Assembly (NCBI GenBank): GCA_023205875.1
Contig: CP060761.1
Coordinates: 372,001 to 436,000 of the forward strand
DNA from: Chloropicon primus
Taxonomy: Eukaryota; Chlorophyta; Chloropicophyceae; Chloropicales; Chloropicaceae
Reading direction: 5' to 3'
DNA: 64,000 nt
Of this stretch, positions 30,619-40,310 are shown in pieces. The notes beneath the pieces were generated by a model. That model had not been told where the DNA came from and searched no databases. It saw only the letters and a program-made list of their open reading frames with translations. Every line of letters starts with the position of its first letter. Position 1 is the stretch's first letter. The position numbers and the translations under genes were made by a program.

Positions 30619-31164
30619 TTAGGCAAAAGCGTCGAGGTCTTGCTTGAACTTGGACAAAGGAATCTCCGTGGACACTTGGATGCCGGATGTGTTGTCCTTG
30701 AGGCCGAAGAGAACCTTGGCTTGGAAGACGGTGGGGTGGGCGTTCGGGTTCACGAAGAAACTGACTTCCAGGGAACCTTCCGCGTCGTCGTCTTGTCGCA
30801 AAATCTCGGAAGAGGTTCTCGTCCTCAGCTTGAGCTTCACGTTATCGAGCCTCCTCGGCCTCTCCCACGTTTCCTTCTCCTTGAAGAGGTCAAAGACTTT
30901 GAGGGTCGCCTGCTTCAGCTCGTGCGCCGCGGCGTTATCGACCGGGAACTTCATGGTGGAGTCGCCCACATGAAGCGTCAAGAGATTCAGGGAATGAAAA
31001 GAGTCCACGGAGTCATCTAGCTTGTCTCTGACTGCCGATCGGACGGACACCGGTCTAACCGACCTCCCTGAAGGGCACAGCCTTCCCTTGCCGAGCCTCG
31101 CGGGGATGGACCTCGCCCTCTCCGTCGTCGCGTGCGCGGACCTCTTGCCCATGGCCAAGCATGT
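30619..31164 (-). CDS. Hypothetical protein, possibly targeted, weakly COMM-like C-terminus
   Basis: 181 aa if begun at 31164 (MTCLAMGKRSAHATTERARS); an ATG at 31206 adds 14 residues. The first 50 residues are Arg/Ser-rich with no acidic cluster, like an organelle-targeting sequence or an unspliced intron remnant, so the 5' end is uncertain. The conserved-looking part begins KLDDSVDSFHSLNLLTLHVG and ends STEIPLSKFKQDLDAFA. The pattern of alternating hydrophobic strands ending in a short helix loosely recalls a COMM domain, but key Trp and Pro-Leu landmarks are not clear and I do not assign it. Its terminal codons are duplicated downstream. Confidence 0.55.
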   Translation of the reverse strand, partial: TCLAMGKRSAHATTERARSIPARLGKGRLCPSGRSVRPVSVRSAVRDKLDDSVDSFHSLNLLTLHVGDSTMKFPVDNAAAHELKQATLKVFDLFKEKETWERPRRLDNVKLKLRTRTSSEILRQDDDAEGSLEVSFFVNPNAHPTVFQAKVLFGLKDNTSGIQVSTEIPLSKFKQDLDAFA

Positions 31165-31675
31165 CATCCGTCGACCACGCGAGCATGGCGTACTCCACAT
31201 CCTCAACAGCTCTCCACTCGATCCTTTTCCCTCTGGTCTCCACCTCTCGAGTCCTCTACCCCTCCAGGGATCCCAACCTTATCCACAAGCAGATGACGCT
31301 ATACGTTGTCAAATCCTTCAACCGAGGTAGCAATCGAAAGCCCTCGAGAACAACTTTGGATTGAGATCCCCCGTGATCGAATTCCGTCCCCTCCCTTCGC
31401 CTCCTGCCTTCCCTGCCGTCTTCCTCTCCCTCTTGTGCGCTCCAGAGGTGAGAAAGTGCTTTCACTTTTTTGTGGACAGAGAGAGAGAAGAGAGGAGAGA
31501 GGAGAGGCGCGACGAACAGGAGGAGGCTGAGGCAGCGGGCGGCGAGGAAGCGGGAGGCGTCGTGGTAGGCGGGTAGATCTTCTCGCGAGCTTTCCAAAGA
31601 CCCCCAACTCGACCAGGTTTCGTCCAACCTTCTGGCCCAGTGGAGGGAAGAGGAAAGCTCCGCCACGAACAGGGG
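31165..31675. promoter_or_regulatory. Divergent upstream region, hypothetical gene / PPR gene
   Basis: About 0.5 kb between starts. It has a TCGAAAGCCCTCGA element at 31335-31348 and purine-rich GAGA repeats at 31480-31510. No coding sequence supported. Confidence 0.45.
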
Positions 31676-34600
31676 ATGGAGCGTTGCTGCTGGGGAGCGT
31701 CGTCCTCGAGGATTGCGGCGAGGGCAGCGAAGGGGCGAGCCGGGCGGTCAAGGCGAAGCGTTACGTCCGTTACGTCCCGCTTGGCGTGCACCAGTCGCGG
31801 CGTCCTCGCTTCGGGCGGACGTTTGCGCTTGAAGGGATGGAGTTTGCAGGGTGAGAGGGCTGGAGTTGGAGATGGAGGAGGGAAGGGATGGTTTCGTGAG
31901 ACGAGGGGTGGGTGCCATGTCGTGGCGAGGGCCGTGAGCGAGAGGAAGTCTTCTTCGTACTCGGAGGAAGGGGAAGGGAGCGGACGGCGTCGAGAGGGGA
32001 GCAGCAGCACCAGCAGCAGCACCAGCAGGAGGTCGAGAGGTGGTGGAGACGGGAAGGGCAAGTGGGCTTCTTCGGGCAGGGGTGGAGGCGGAAGCAGGAA
32101 GGGTGCCTTGTACTCGCAATTCTTGGAGCTTTTGGGCCAGCAGACTGACTTTGGCTTGGCTGCGGTGGGTGCGGCTCCCGGGGCGAAGGCGGAGGGCACG
32201 GAAGCGAGGGGCCAAATCATGAAGAGGAAAGTCTCGAAGAGGAAGAAGGGCAAGAACTTCATGGAGGCTCAGAGGCATTTCTTCCGCCAGTGTGTTCTGC
32301 AAGGCCGGCTTGACCTCGCCATGACTTACGTGGAGACCCTGAACGAAGAGAGAGCGTTTGCTGAGAGGGGCATGGGGTACCAGGGCCTCCTCTCCGCGTG
32401 CGTGAGGTTGAGCGCATTTGACTCTGCGATTAAGGTGCACCAGAAGCAAGTGGAGCTGACGGGGGGCTCCAACGCCTTTGCGTACTCGATGCTGATCTCG
32501 CTTGCGGGGAAAATGGCGGCAAAGACGAGCCCGAGGGGGGTCGCTGGGAAGCAGCACGCGCCGCGCAGCAAAGGGGGGGCGGGCCGGGAGGGGCCGGGGA
32601 GCTCGAACCCCACGTACATCCACACGTATCTCGGCAACGAGTTCCAAGACAGCGGGGCCGAGGAGCCCTTCCCCCTTCTTGATTACGTGTCCCACTTTTT
32701 TGAAATGTCCGTCAGCGAGAGCTGCTGCAATGTGGTGGTCTGCAACGCTGCCTTGGATGCCTATGGGCGGAACTCCCTCAGCGACGAAGCCTTCAGGCTT
32801 CACGCGCGTATGCGGGGGGAGTTGGGAATCAAAGAAAACACGGAGACGTACAACATTCTGATGCAGACGGCCACGAGGGCGGGGAAGCACTCCATGGTCT
32901 TTGAGCTCCGCGAACAGATGAAGGAACTCGGCATCGAGCCCTCTGAGAGGACCTTTAGCATCCTTTTGGCCTCTGTTTCAAAGCTGCAGCATTTGCATCC
33001 CAGGCACCGGGCTCATGAGAGGAAGAAAATCCCTGCAGGGCAGGGGAGCGGCGACGCATCCGAAAGTCGTGTCGCAGACACTTTGCTTCAGGCCGGTGTA
33101 GCGAACTGGGCTTTCTCAACCCTTGAAGAGATGAAGGAGGCTGGCATCGAGGTGAACAATCACATTCTTAGCGCGCTCTTCAGTGCATGCGCAACGGAAG
33201 GCAAAGGGATTAACAGGTGCACCAAGCTCTTGTTCTGGTACATGGAGAAGAGCGAGGGAGGCGCGTCGATCGACTCAGCCGCAAAGGGCCCAAATGTCAA
33301 CGTGTGGTGCAGTTTCATCAAGTTGTGCGGGGCTTGCGGCGAGGTGGATCTCGCCATTCAAGTGTGCGAGAGGTACTGTGACAAGCCACTTAGCCCTTAC
33401 GTCAGGAGTTCTCTCTGCGCCGCTATTGCTGCAGCTGGAACAACGGCGGAGAAGATGCTGGAGGACACCCTGGAGAGTGACGACGATGAGGAAAAAGTAG
33501 AAGAAGCCTGGGATGAAGACAATGAGGGCGCTGAGGAGCAAGTGACCTACTACTCGAGGTTCGAGAGATACTGCAACAAAGCAATAAAGTGGCACAACGA
33601 TGCTCACAAGGAGTACCTCATGGAAATATTCATGGAGCAGGATGATCTGGATGCCCTGGATGCCCTGCCCAATGCAGCGAGCAAAGCTGGCGCGGAAAGT
33701 GCCCCAAGGGGGACAGACTTCAAGCGGGAGAGGGACGAGACAGTGGCTTGTAATGCGGTCATACACATGTGTGCGGTGTGCGGGCTCGTCCAGCAGGCGT
33801 TCAGAGCCTATGTTGACATGAGGAGGTGCAATCTGTTGCCAGACTGCACGACTTTCAATTCCCTCATTTGGGGCTGCAGCCGCGCAAACCAGCCTCAGAG
33901 GGCAATCAAGGCTTATGAGCACATGCAAAGCTTTGGCTTGGCTCCGGACGAAGTGACTTACGGAGTCCTGATGGATCTGTACGCGAACATGAAGGAGCCT
34001 GACCAGTGCATGAAGCTCTTCATCAAAATGAAGGAAGAGGGCATCATGCCGAACATCGTGCACTACACGAGCTTGATCAACGCTTATGGCAAGGCGGGGA
34101 CTCAGGACAGCGTTCAAAAGTCCTTTCTCATTTATAAGATGATGAAGACGCAGGGCATCAAACCCACCGAGGTAACCTTGAGTTGCTTGATTGACGCGTG
34201 CAGGCGGATCTACGACGTAGACAGGGCATTCCAGTACTTTGTGGACGTCTGCAAGGAGGGGATTGTTCCGACCAATGGCACCTACCACCACATGCTCAAG
34301 ATCTGCTATGCTCACGGGAGGGTTGACGAGGCACTTGCGTTGATCCTGAAAACAATTTCCGAAGAGATGCCGGACAGGAAGAAGAGAAAGGAGACTCTTG
34401 ATGCCTTGATAGTGGCCTTGAGTGAGGAGAGGCTTGTTGACAAAGCAATCAGCGTCTACGAGAGGATCACGGCCAAGAACGAGTTTGGCCTCTTCAAGGT
34501 AGGCTCTCCGTCTCTTGTGGCCCTTTGCGTCTCATGCTGCGAGGAGGGTTACCCTCTTGAGGCCTACTCCGTCTTCAAGGAGATCAGGAGTGGTCTCGGG

Positions 34601-35398
34601 GAAGGACAGGACGAGGCAGACAGGGGCAGCCCATCGGAGACAGATATGTCCAATGTGTACAGCGCCCTTGTGCAGTCCCTCGGAAGCGGTGGGCAGTACA
34701 AGGACATGGTCGAAGTAAGCAAAGAGTGCGCTGAGGAGGGCCACGAGCTCAGCGTGCCGGCGCGGGTGGCGTTCGTAACAGCCTGCTGCAACGCGCAGCT
34801 CCTTCACCAAGCGCGGCAGTCCTTCTTGTCTCTGACGACGTCAACGGCAGCGAGGGGAGTCGAGGGGGAGGCTCCCGGCCTGTTCTGGCTTGAGCACTGC
34901 CTGGACACAGAAGAAGACAGAGAGAAGCTGAAAGCCATGTTCGACACTCTCATTGTCTCGAGCTGCCGAGGAAATATGACGGAATTCGCCCTCGAGGCCT
35001 TTGACGTCTGGCGCTCTGTATCCTGGGAGCTCGAGAAGCAGGACTCGAAAATGGGCACGAGCCTCAGGCTCAGCTCCGTCACCCTTGCCTTCCTCGAGTC
35101 ATGCTGCAGGAAGGACGAGGCCCTTGAGTGGAGAGTCTTTGACGTGTGCGCCGAGATGAGGCGCCAGCAGTACAACAAGAAAGCGGTGAAGAAGGAGCTT
35201 GAGAGCGGCGCCCATCCAAAAATATCGCATCACTTTGATGAGACCTCCTTTGCTCAAGGACGAGGCGGTTTCTCCGGGAACCGAGACTACGACTATGACT
35301 ACGAGCAGGAGGACGGCGAGGGTGACCTGGATTACAGCTTGAGCGACGGGGATGAGGAGGGCGACGGGGATTACGCGGACTATGATGAGTACGAGTGA
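31676..35398 (+). CDS. Large pentatricopeptide repeat (PPR) protein
   Basis: 1240 aa, one exon; the first true ATG is 31676 (the frame before it lacks Met). The N-terminal about 60 residues (RIAARAAKGRAGRSRRSVTS) are Arg/Ser/Ala-rich and lack acidic residues, as in mitochondrial or plastid presequences. PPR motifs recur through the rest: VVVCNAALDAYGRN, TYNILMQTATRAGKHSMVFE, TFSILLASVSK, TFNSLIWGCSRANQPQRAIK, TYGVLMDLYANMKEPDQCMK, VHYTSLINAYGKAG, TLSCLIDACRRIYDVDRAFQ, TYHHMLKICYAHGRVDEALA. The C-terminus is acidic with Asp-Tyr repeats. PPR proteins bind organelle RNA for processing or translation. No SMR, DYW or E domain is visible, so it is a P-class type. The long acidic insert at about 590-620 is unusual. 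Confidence 0.9.
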   Translation: MERCCWGASSSRIAARAAKGRAGRSRRSVTSVTSRLACTSRGVLASGGRLRLKGWSLQGERAGVGDGGGKGWFRETRGGCHVVARAVSERKSSSYSEEGEGSGRRREGSSSTSSSTSRRSRGGGDGKGKWASSGRGGGGSRKGALYSQFLELLGQQTDFGLAAVGAAPGAKAEGTEARGQIMKRKVSKRKKGKNFMEAQRHFFRQCVLQGRLDLAMTYVETLNEERAFAERGMGYQGLLSACVRLSAFDSAIKVHQKQVELTGGSNAFAYSMLISLAGKMAAKTSPRGVAGKQHAPRSKGGAGREGPGSSNPTYIHTYLGNEFQDSGAEEPFPLLDYVSHFFEMSVSESCCNVVVCNAALDAYGRNSLSDEAFRLHARMRGELGIKENTETYNILMQTATRAGKHSMVFELREQMKELGIEPSERTFSILLASVSKLQHLHPRHRAHERKKIPAGQGSGDASESRVADTLLQAGVANWAFSTLEEMKEAGIEVNNHILSALFSACATEGKGINRCTKLLFWYMEKSEGGASIDSAAKGPNVNVWCSFIKLCGACGEVDLAIQVCERYCDKPLSPYVRSSLCAAIAAAGTTAEKMLEDTLESDDDEEKVEEAWDEDNEGAEEQVTYYSRFERYCNKAIKWHNDAHKEYLMEIFMEQDDLDALDALPNAASKAGAESAPRGTDFKRERDETVACNAVIHMCAVCGLVQQAFRAYVDMRRCNLLPDCTTFNSLIWGCSRANQPQRAIKAYEHMQSFGLAPDEVTYGVLMDLYANMKEPDQCMKLFIKMKEEGIMPNIVHYTSLINAYGKAGTQDSVQKSFLIYKMMKTQGIKPTEVTLSCLIDACRRIYDVDRAFQYFVDVCKEGIVPTNGTYHHMLKICYAHGRVDEALALILKTISEEMPDRKKRKETLDALIVALSEERLVDKAISVYERITAKNEFGLFKVGSPSLVALCVSCCEEGYPLEAYSVFKEIRSGLGEGQDEADRGSPSETDMSNVYSALVQSLGSGGQYKDMVEVSKECAEEGHELSVPARVAFVTACCNAQLLHQARQSFLSLTTSTAARGVEGEAPGLFWLEHCLDTEEDREKLKAMFDTLIVSSCRGNMTEFALEAFDVWRSVSWELEKQDSKMGTSLRLSSVTLAFLESCCRKDEALEWRVFDVCAEMRRQQYNKKAVKKELESGAHPKISHHFDETSFAQGRGGFSGNRDYDYDYEQEDGEGDLDYSLSDGDEEGDGDYADYDEYE

Positions 35399-35493
35399 GG
35401 GGCTCGAAAGTGGCGGCGTTATGGCTTCTGCCCAGCACTCTCGGTGTGGTGCAAAATCGCTCTCTCTCTCTCTCCCGTATCAATTCAAATAAA

Positions 35494-36006
35494 TCACTCG
35501 TTATTAATGCACAAAACAAGGGAGCAACTGCAGCAGGGCAGGAGAATGCTGGTGCCTTTCTCGGGCTTGTCCTCCTCCCCAATCTCAAAGGTATCGCCGC
35601 AACGGCACTCGAACTTGTACGTCTCCTCGCCCTCGTCGTACCTCAGCTCTGACAGGGACACTTCCTTGTCCGCCTCCACAGAGTCTTCCCCGTCTCCGCC
35701 CTGCCGCAGGAGCTCCTCATCGTACCTGTACCGTTCCTTGGGGTCACTGAGAGTCGCCCAGGCGCTCTGCACTTCCAGGAAGGCCTTGTTCTGATCCCCT
35801 CCAGTCCCCTTCCCCTCGCCGCGCGGACCACCGTGTCCCAATACCTTCGAACAAGCAGCAACTTCCCCCTCGTTGCCCTTCTTGTCCGGGTGCGTCCTCA
35901 AGGCTGCCTTCCTGTACGCCCGCTTCAGCTCCTCCGCCGAGCAGTTCGTGTTGTCCTCCAACCCGAGCACCGAGTACAGGGACTTCCCAGGGTCTCCTTC
36001 CTGCAT
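35494..36006 (-). CDS. DPH4: DPH4/DNAJC24, J-domain diphthamide biosynthesis protein
   Basis: 170 aa J-protein that supports the radical Fe-S step of diphthamide synthesis on elongation factor 2. The J domain is near the N-terminus (SLYSVLGLEDN, AYRKAALRTHPDKKGN with the HPD motif, and a WATLSDPKERYRYD end). The C-terminus holds the CSL/DPH-type zinc finger: FECRCGDTFEI and LLPCCSCSLVL, with the CxC...CxxC ligands. The start at 36006 (MQEGDPGKSLYS) is the first in-frame ATG. A Gly/Glu-rich insert (about 57-80) inside the J domain between helix II/HPD and helix III is longer than usual. It is convergent with the PPR gene (95 bp). Confidence 0.93.
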   Translation of the reverse strand: MQEGDPGKSLYSVLGLEDNTNCSAEELKRAYRKAALRTHPDKKGNEGEVAACSKVLGHGGPRGEGKGTGGDQNKAFLEVQSAWATLSDPKERYRYDEELLRQGGDGEDSVEADKEVSLSELRYDEGEETYKFECRCGDTFEIGEEDKPEKGTSILLPCCSCSLVLCINNE

Positions 36007-36643
36007 GCCACAACCATGAACTCGAGCCAACCAACGCCACGCCACGTCCCTCACGTCTCACTCCGTGCCTCGTGCGGGTACTCGATTGAAAGATCGCGAG
36101 ACGATATTTCGTCCTGCGCCCTCCCTCTCTCGCGTCCTCCTCCTCCTCCGACCACAAACGCGGACTCACACTCCTCTCCTCGGCCCTCCCCTCGACGCTC
36201 GATGCCCTTCCAATGGCCTTCCCTCCTCCGTCCGTGCGACCCAGCGGTCAACCAAGGGCTCTTTGGAAAGATCTCGCGACGCCCTTCGCTCTACACCTCC
36301 CTCGCTCGCGTCGTTCTCGACCTTGGTACCGAAAACGTCAACCAGAGGTCTCCCTCCACTCTATGGCCAACAGACGCTCGCTGCCAGGTAATTCAAAAAA
36401 GTCTGAGCAGAGGAGGAGAACCAGGTGAGTGGAGGAGAGAAACGAGGAGTTTGAGGACGGAGGAGGGGAGGAGGGGCGAAAGTGGTGGAATAATGTTGAA
36501 TATTGTTACTCTTCTCTTTCGAGGGAGCCCTCCCTTGAAAAGAATGGCCAAGGGATGAGGATTTGAGGACGGAGTACTGACGGTTTTCGTTTGGTTCACC
36601 TGATTTTGATGGGACGTTGTGGAGGGAAGAGAGAGAGGGCGCG
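36007..36643. promoter_or_regulatory. Divergent upstream region, DPH4 / GOT1
   Basis: 637 bp. A module TTTCGA-N3-AGCCCT-N3-TTGAAA at 36518-36541 is nearly repeated upstream of the ANTH gene at 63572-63595. A donor-like CAGGTGAGTGG at 36423 hints at a 5' UTR intron in GOT1. Confidence 0.45.
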
Positions 36644-37057
36644 ATGCTTCTGGACGATAGGCGTAAGATTGGGCTGGGCCTGACGGGGTTCGGAGTGTTC
36701 TTCATGTTCCTTGGGGCTCTTTTCTTCTTCGATAGGGGCTTCTTGGCCATGGGAAACCTCCTGTTCCTCTCAGGTGTGACGATGATCATAGGGCCCAAGG
36801 CAACGATAAGGTTCTTCAGCAGGAAGAGGTCGAGGAGGGGAAGCATATCGTTCTTCTTGGGCTTTGCGCTGGTGCTGTGGGGCTGGCCAATGATAGGACT
36901 CGTGATCGAATCGTACGGGATCTTCCTCCTGTTTGCAGGTTTCTTGCCCACGATACTCATGTTCCTCAAGAAGTTTCCACCGTTGGGCGCCCTCCTGGAC
37001 AAGCCGTGGATCAAGCAGATGCTGAACAAAGTTGCACCATCCAACTTGCCCGTGTAA
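36644..37057 (+). CDS. GOT1: Golgi transport protein GOT1
   Basis: 137-aa four-span membrane protein that cycles between ER and Golgi and aids vesicle fusion. The first true ATG is 36644, giving the family start (MLLDDRRKIGLGLTGFGVFF) compared with QKIGMGLTGFGVFFLFFG in the human protein. Later landmarks are FFDRGFLAMGNLLFLSG, the basic loop FFSRKRSRRG, LVLWGWPMIGLVIESYG and FPPLGALLDKPWI. Length is as in yeast and human (138). No intron in the coding part. Confidence 0.96.
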   Translation: MLLDDRRKIGLGLTGFGVFFMFLGALFFFDRGFLAMGNLLFLSGVTMIIGPKATIRFFSRKRSRRGSISFFLGFALVLWGWPMIGLVIESYGIFLLFAGFLPTILMFLKKFPPLGALLDKPWIKQMLNKVAPSNLPV

Positions 37058-37323
37058 GGGCGGGGCTAACCCCAGCCTCTTCGGTTCCTTTCTTCATATC
37101 AAGTGGGGACGCCGGCTGCCAACCCGCGCGGGGGACGAGGGCCTCGGGACTTGGGAGGGGGCCGGCCTCACCACGAGGGGGGAGGAAGGAAGAACTTGTA
37201 AACAAAAGAAACACTCACACGCAGACACAGTCTGCGTCACACAGAGAGAAAATCATTATAATCAATCTAGAAAAAAAAATTCTTCTTTGATCTTTTGCCC
37301 CGACCTCCTCAGGGCAAGCCCGT

Positions 37324-38861
37324 TCACTTCTCGTTGAAATATCTGTTCTGCTTCATCTCCCTCCTAATCCTTTGCACGTAAGCGTCCACATCGAACTTCC
37401 TCTTGCACCCGTTGTAGTTCATGTACCTGATCTTGCCAAAGACTTCTCTCTCCCTCCAGCCTTGGTCGTGGGTCCCGCAGATGCTCCACATGCAGCCCAC
37501 GTAGCCGTTCGGGTCCCTCCCGTCCAGGGAGTACTTGTCGTTCAGGTAGATGGCGATGTCAAGGGCCTCCTCTGGCGAGGCCGTCCACTCGAGAATCTTT
37601 TTCGCCCAATACATTCTCATGAATCCGTGCATCTTCCCGAAGCTGGTGAGCTCCTTCTGCGCCGCGTTCCACAGGTCATCGTGGGTCCTGGCCTGCTCCA
37701 GAGCCTCCTTGTCGTACAGATGCTCCCGCTTGTCCGAGGAGTGGATCTGGAGGGTCTCTTGGGCCCAAGACGCGGCGCCTTTGACAGAATCGTAGAGGTC
37801 GTTGTAAAAGCAAAAGTTGTCGCTCAACTCTCTCCTGACCACGAGCTCCTCAAGGTAGTTGTCCACGCTCTTGTTGGACGACGGGTTGTTCTTCTTGAAA
37901 CCAATGGCCTCGATGGCGCATCGCTGCGCGGAGAGTTGCCCGAAGTGGAGGTACGGGGACAAGTTGCTCAGAGCCGCCGGCTTGTTCGGGTTGTTCCTGA
38001 GCTCGTCATACTTGTTCATCCTCATCTTGGTCAGGAAGCTGTTGTCCTCCCCCTTGAGCGCTCTCAGTGCCGCCTCCTCTCCCGGCTCGCACCACGACAC
38101 CTCCGGCACGTCGGACTGCCCCTTCTCCCTCGCCAGGGCCACCAGATCGTCCCATGCCACCGCGTTAGGTTCCCCAAAGCTTCCCTTGGTGTTGGAAAAG
38201 TCAAAGTCCTGCTTGCGGGGCTTCGGGATCGCCCGCAGGTACTGGGGGATGTTTCGGTGAATCTTGCTCCTGATCGTCCTTGCGGCGTACTCTTGCTTGT
38301 TGCTCGTGATCCAGATGGGGACGATGTTGTGCGCGTCCACTTCGTGAAAGGGGATCTGGATGGAGCCCGCCACGCTGTCCCTCCACTGCCTCGCTTCCCT
38401 CAAGGGGGAGAAGTCCGTGACGAGGGCCGCGGCATCCCAGGCAGCTATCACGTCGGCCACCACCGCGGCCGGCTCCCCCAGCACCAAGTGGAACGGGACG
38501 TTCAGCGCGGCCAAATGCTTTTGCATCTCCTGGAGTCCCTTGATCATGAACAAGGAGTGGCGATGGCCGAGCCTCAACTGGCTCTCGGTGAGGACGAACA
38601 GGACCACGACCGCCTTACCCTTGGTCTCCGCAACGTGCAAGGCGTGGAGCAGGGCCCAGTTGTCCCGAGCCCTCTGGTCCCTGTCGCAGAGGTACACGAC
38701 CGGTCCGCTGGCTTTGTGATTCTCGGCGCCGGCGACATTGAGCTCGCGCCAGCGCGATTTGTGAACCGCCCTCGTTGGCTTGAGAGCGAAACAAGGGGCG
38801 GTCGCGCGAAGAAGAAGAAGAAGACACGATGGTGATGGTGGTGCACCGCGGGGTCAGCAAG

Positions 38862-38910
<49 letters not shown>

Positions 38911-38979
38911 GTGCGTATGTGTGTCTGCAGTCTGTGGCACTCCACTTACCTTGCTCTCGGCTGACATGGTCTCCGTCAT
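37324..38979 (-). CDS. PHR2: Class II CPD photolyase
   Basis: Light-driven repair of cyclobutane pyrimidine dimers with FAD. Exon 2 (38778-37324) carries nearly all of it; a 30-nt exon 1 (38979-38950, MTETMSAESK) joins in phase at GTAAGT...CTCAAG to give 494 aa. Diagnostic class II blocks: SGPVVYLCDRDQRARDNWAL, SPLREARQWRD, SNLSPYLHFGQLSAQRC, ELVVRRELSDNFCFYN, KMHGFMRMYWAKKILEWT and YLNDKYSLDGRDPNGYVGCM, GWREREVFGKIRYMN. Class II has the WMSRDQR-like start and an FAD pocket distinct from class I and cryptochromes. The frame before MTETM is open and Ser/Arg-rich, so an organelle-targeting exon upstream is possible. The intron is filled with a CT tract in the sense strand. Confidence 0.95.
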
Positions 38980-40310
38980 GTCACTCTCGACCGCCCAGCC
39001 AAAAGAAGATGCTTTGCCCTTGGCCTTGGCACCAGCAGAAACCCTTGGCCCACGGAAGCTTCGGTCACCTGAGAAGCTGCAAGAGGAAGAAGAAGAAGGT
39101 CTCCAGAACCCTGCACGAATGCTCGTCGGTGAAAACGCTGAAGCTCGGTGAGCCGAATACGAACACGAACACGAAGACTTCCCAAGGTGAAACCTAGAGG
39201 AACCCAAGAAAAGAAAAGAAAAAAGCAAGCAAGCAGCAACTTCACAATCAATACACGTTCGAGCGATCTATGCACGAATGACGTCCCCGAGAGAAGTCTG
39301 CAAGGAAAGGAAGGTGAGTTGCGTGTTGTGGGAAGGCAGCGGTGTCATGACGAAGGTGGAGGTCCGCGGCAAGAGTGTCGTACCTCGTCGCCGCCCTCGA
39401 GAACATCCACTATGCGCGCCTCGACTTCACCTCCACCTGTGGCGCCTGATTCCCTGATATTTGTGGCTGCTGGGGGCGAGAAAAAAAAATCGTGGCTGTG
39501 AGGCCGTGAGGCCGTCCACGTGTCAGGACACGGTGGCACCAAAAAGGAAAGGAAAGGGAAAGGGAAAGGGAAAGGAAAGGAGAGGGAGAGGACGACTGCA
39601 ATCGATCTTCTCCTCCTCCTTGGCCTCGCCTTGCTGGCTTCGACAATATCCTCCACCACATTCACCTCCCCCAAACACACACACAAAAAAGTCCTGGCTT
39701 GCAGTTCGTTGTGCAAGTTGGTCCCTTTGCAGTTGGATCCAGGTCGATCGGACGGGTCTCTTGGCTTTGGTTCCACGACGACGACGACGATGGATGGGAT
39801 GGATGGATCGTGACTCGTGACTCGTGACACGTCTCGTTCTTCTCTTGTTTTGTCTCTCCTTCCTTCCTTCCTTCCTTTCTCTTCCAAAAGGTCAGTCACC
39901 GTCTCTGAGAGTTTGTGTTGTGGAAGGGAGAATCGCTTGCGGACGTCGAAAGCCAGCCAGAGAGGCAAATCGCGAGACCGTGTCCCCCTCGATCTGGCTT
40001 TCCCTCTCCCCCGATCACTGTCGTCTTTAGTCCACCTTTGTCCGTACTTCCTCGGGGCAAGAGCACAGTCCACCATTTTCTTGCAAGCGAGGCACGAATC
40101 CAAAGCAAGAGACGACGAGGATCCTCACCACGGCCTTCCCTTCTGGACCCCTTCCCTCTCCGACCGCTATCTATCTTGCCAATGGACGCCATCGCCATCT
40201 TCTCATCGCTTTCGCGCCCAAAAAAAACTGAAAGCGAGCGCCGATCATTCACGGGGATCGAACGAGGGCGAGGCGAGGGAGAGGAAGAGGGCTTGAGGGC
40301 GAGCGTTACG
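38980..40310. other. 1.3 kb spacer, possible small spliced gene on minus strand
   Basis: Divergent upstream region between photolyase and the PC4 gene. It contains (GGAAA)n at 39544-39582 and CGA and CCTT runs. On the minus strand a fragment ending EARIVDVLEGGDE at a donor (39379-39432) can join TSLGDVIRA-stop after CTTGCAG (39300 downward); this is weak evidence for a small multi-exon gene and I do not call it. GCGTTACG lies at 40303-40310 directly before the PC4 ATG. Confidence 0.4.

Noticed and set aside
31640-31675. GTG start for the PPR gene
   Set aside because: Eukaryotic context; the first ATG of the frame is at 31676 and leaves a good presequence.
32040-35178. Several antisense frames over the PPR gene, the longest 33275-34315
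   Set aside because: No signature; expected in a 3.7-kb GC-rich exon.
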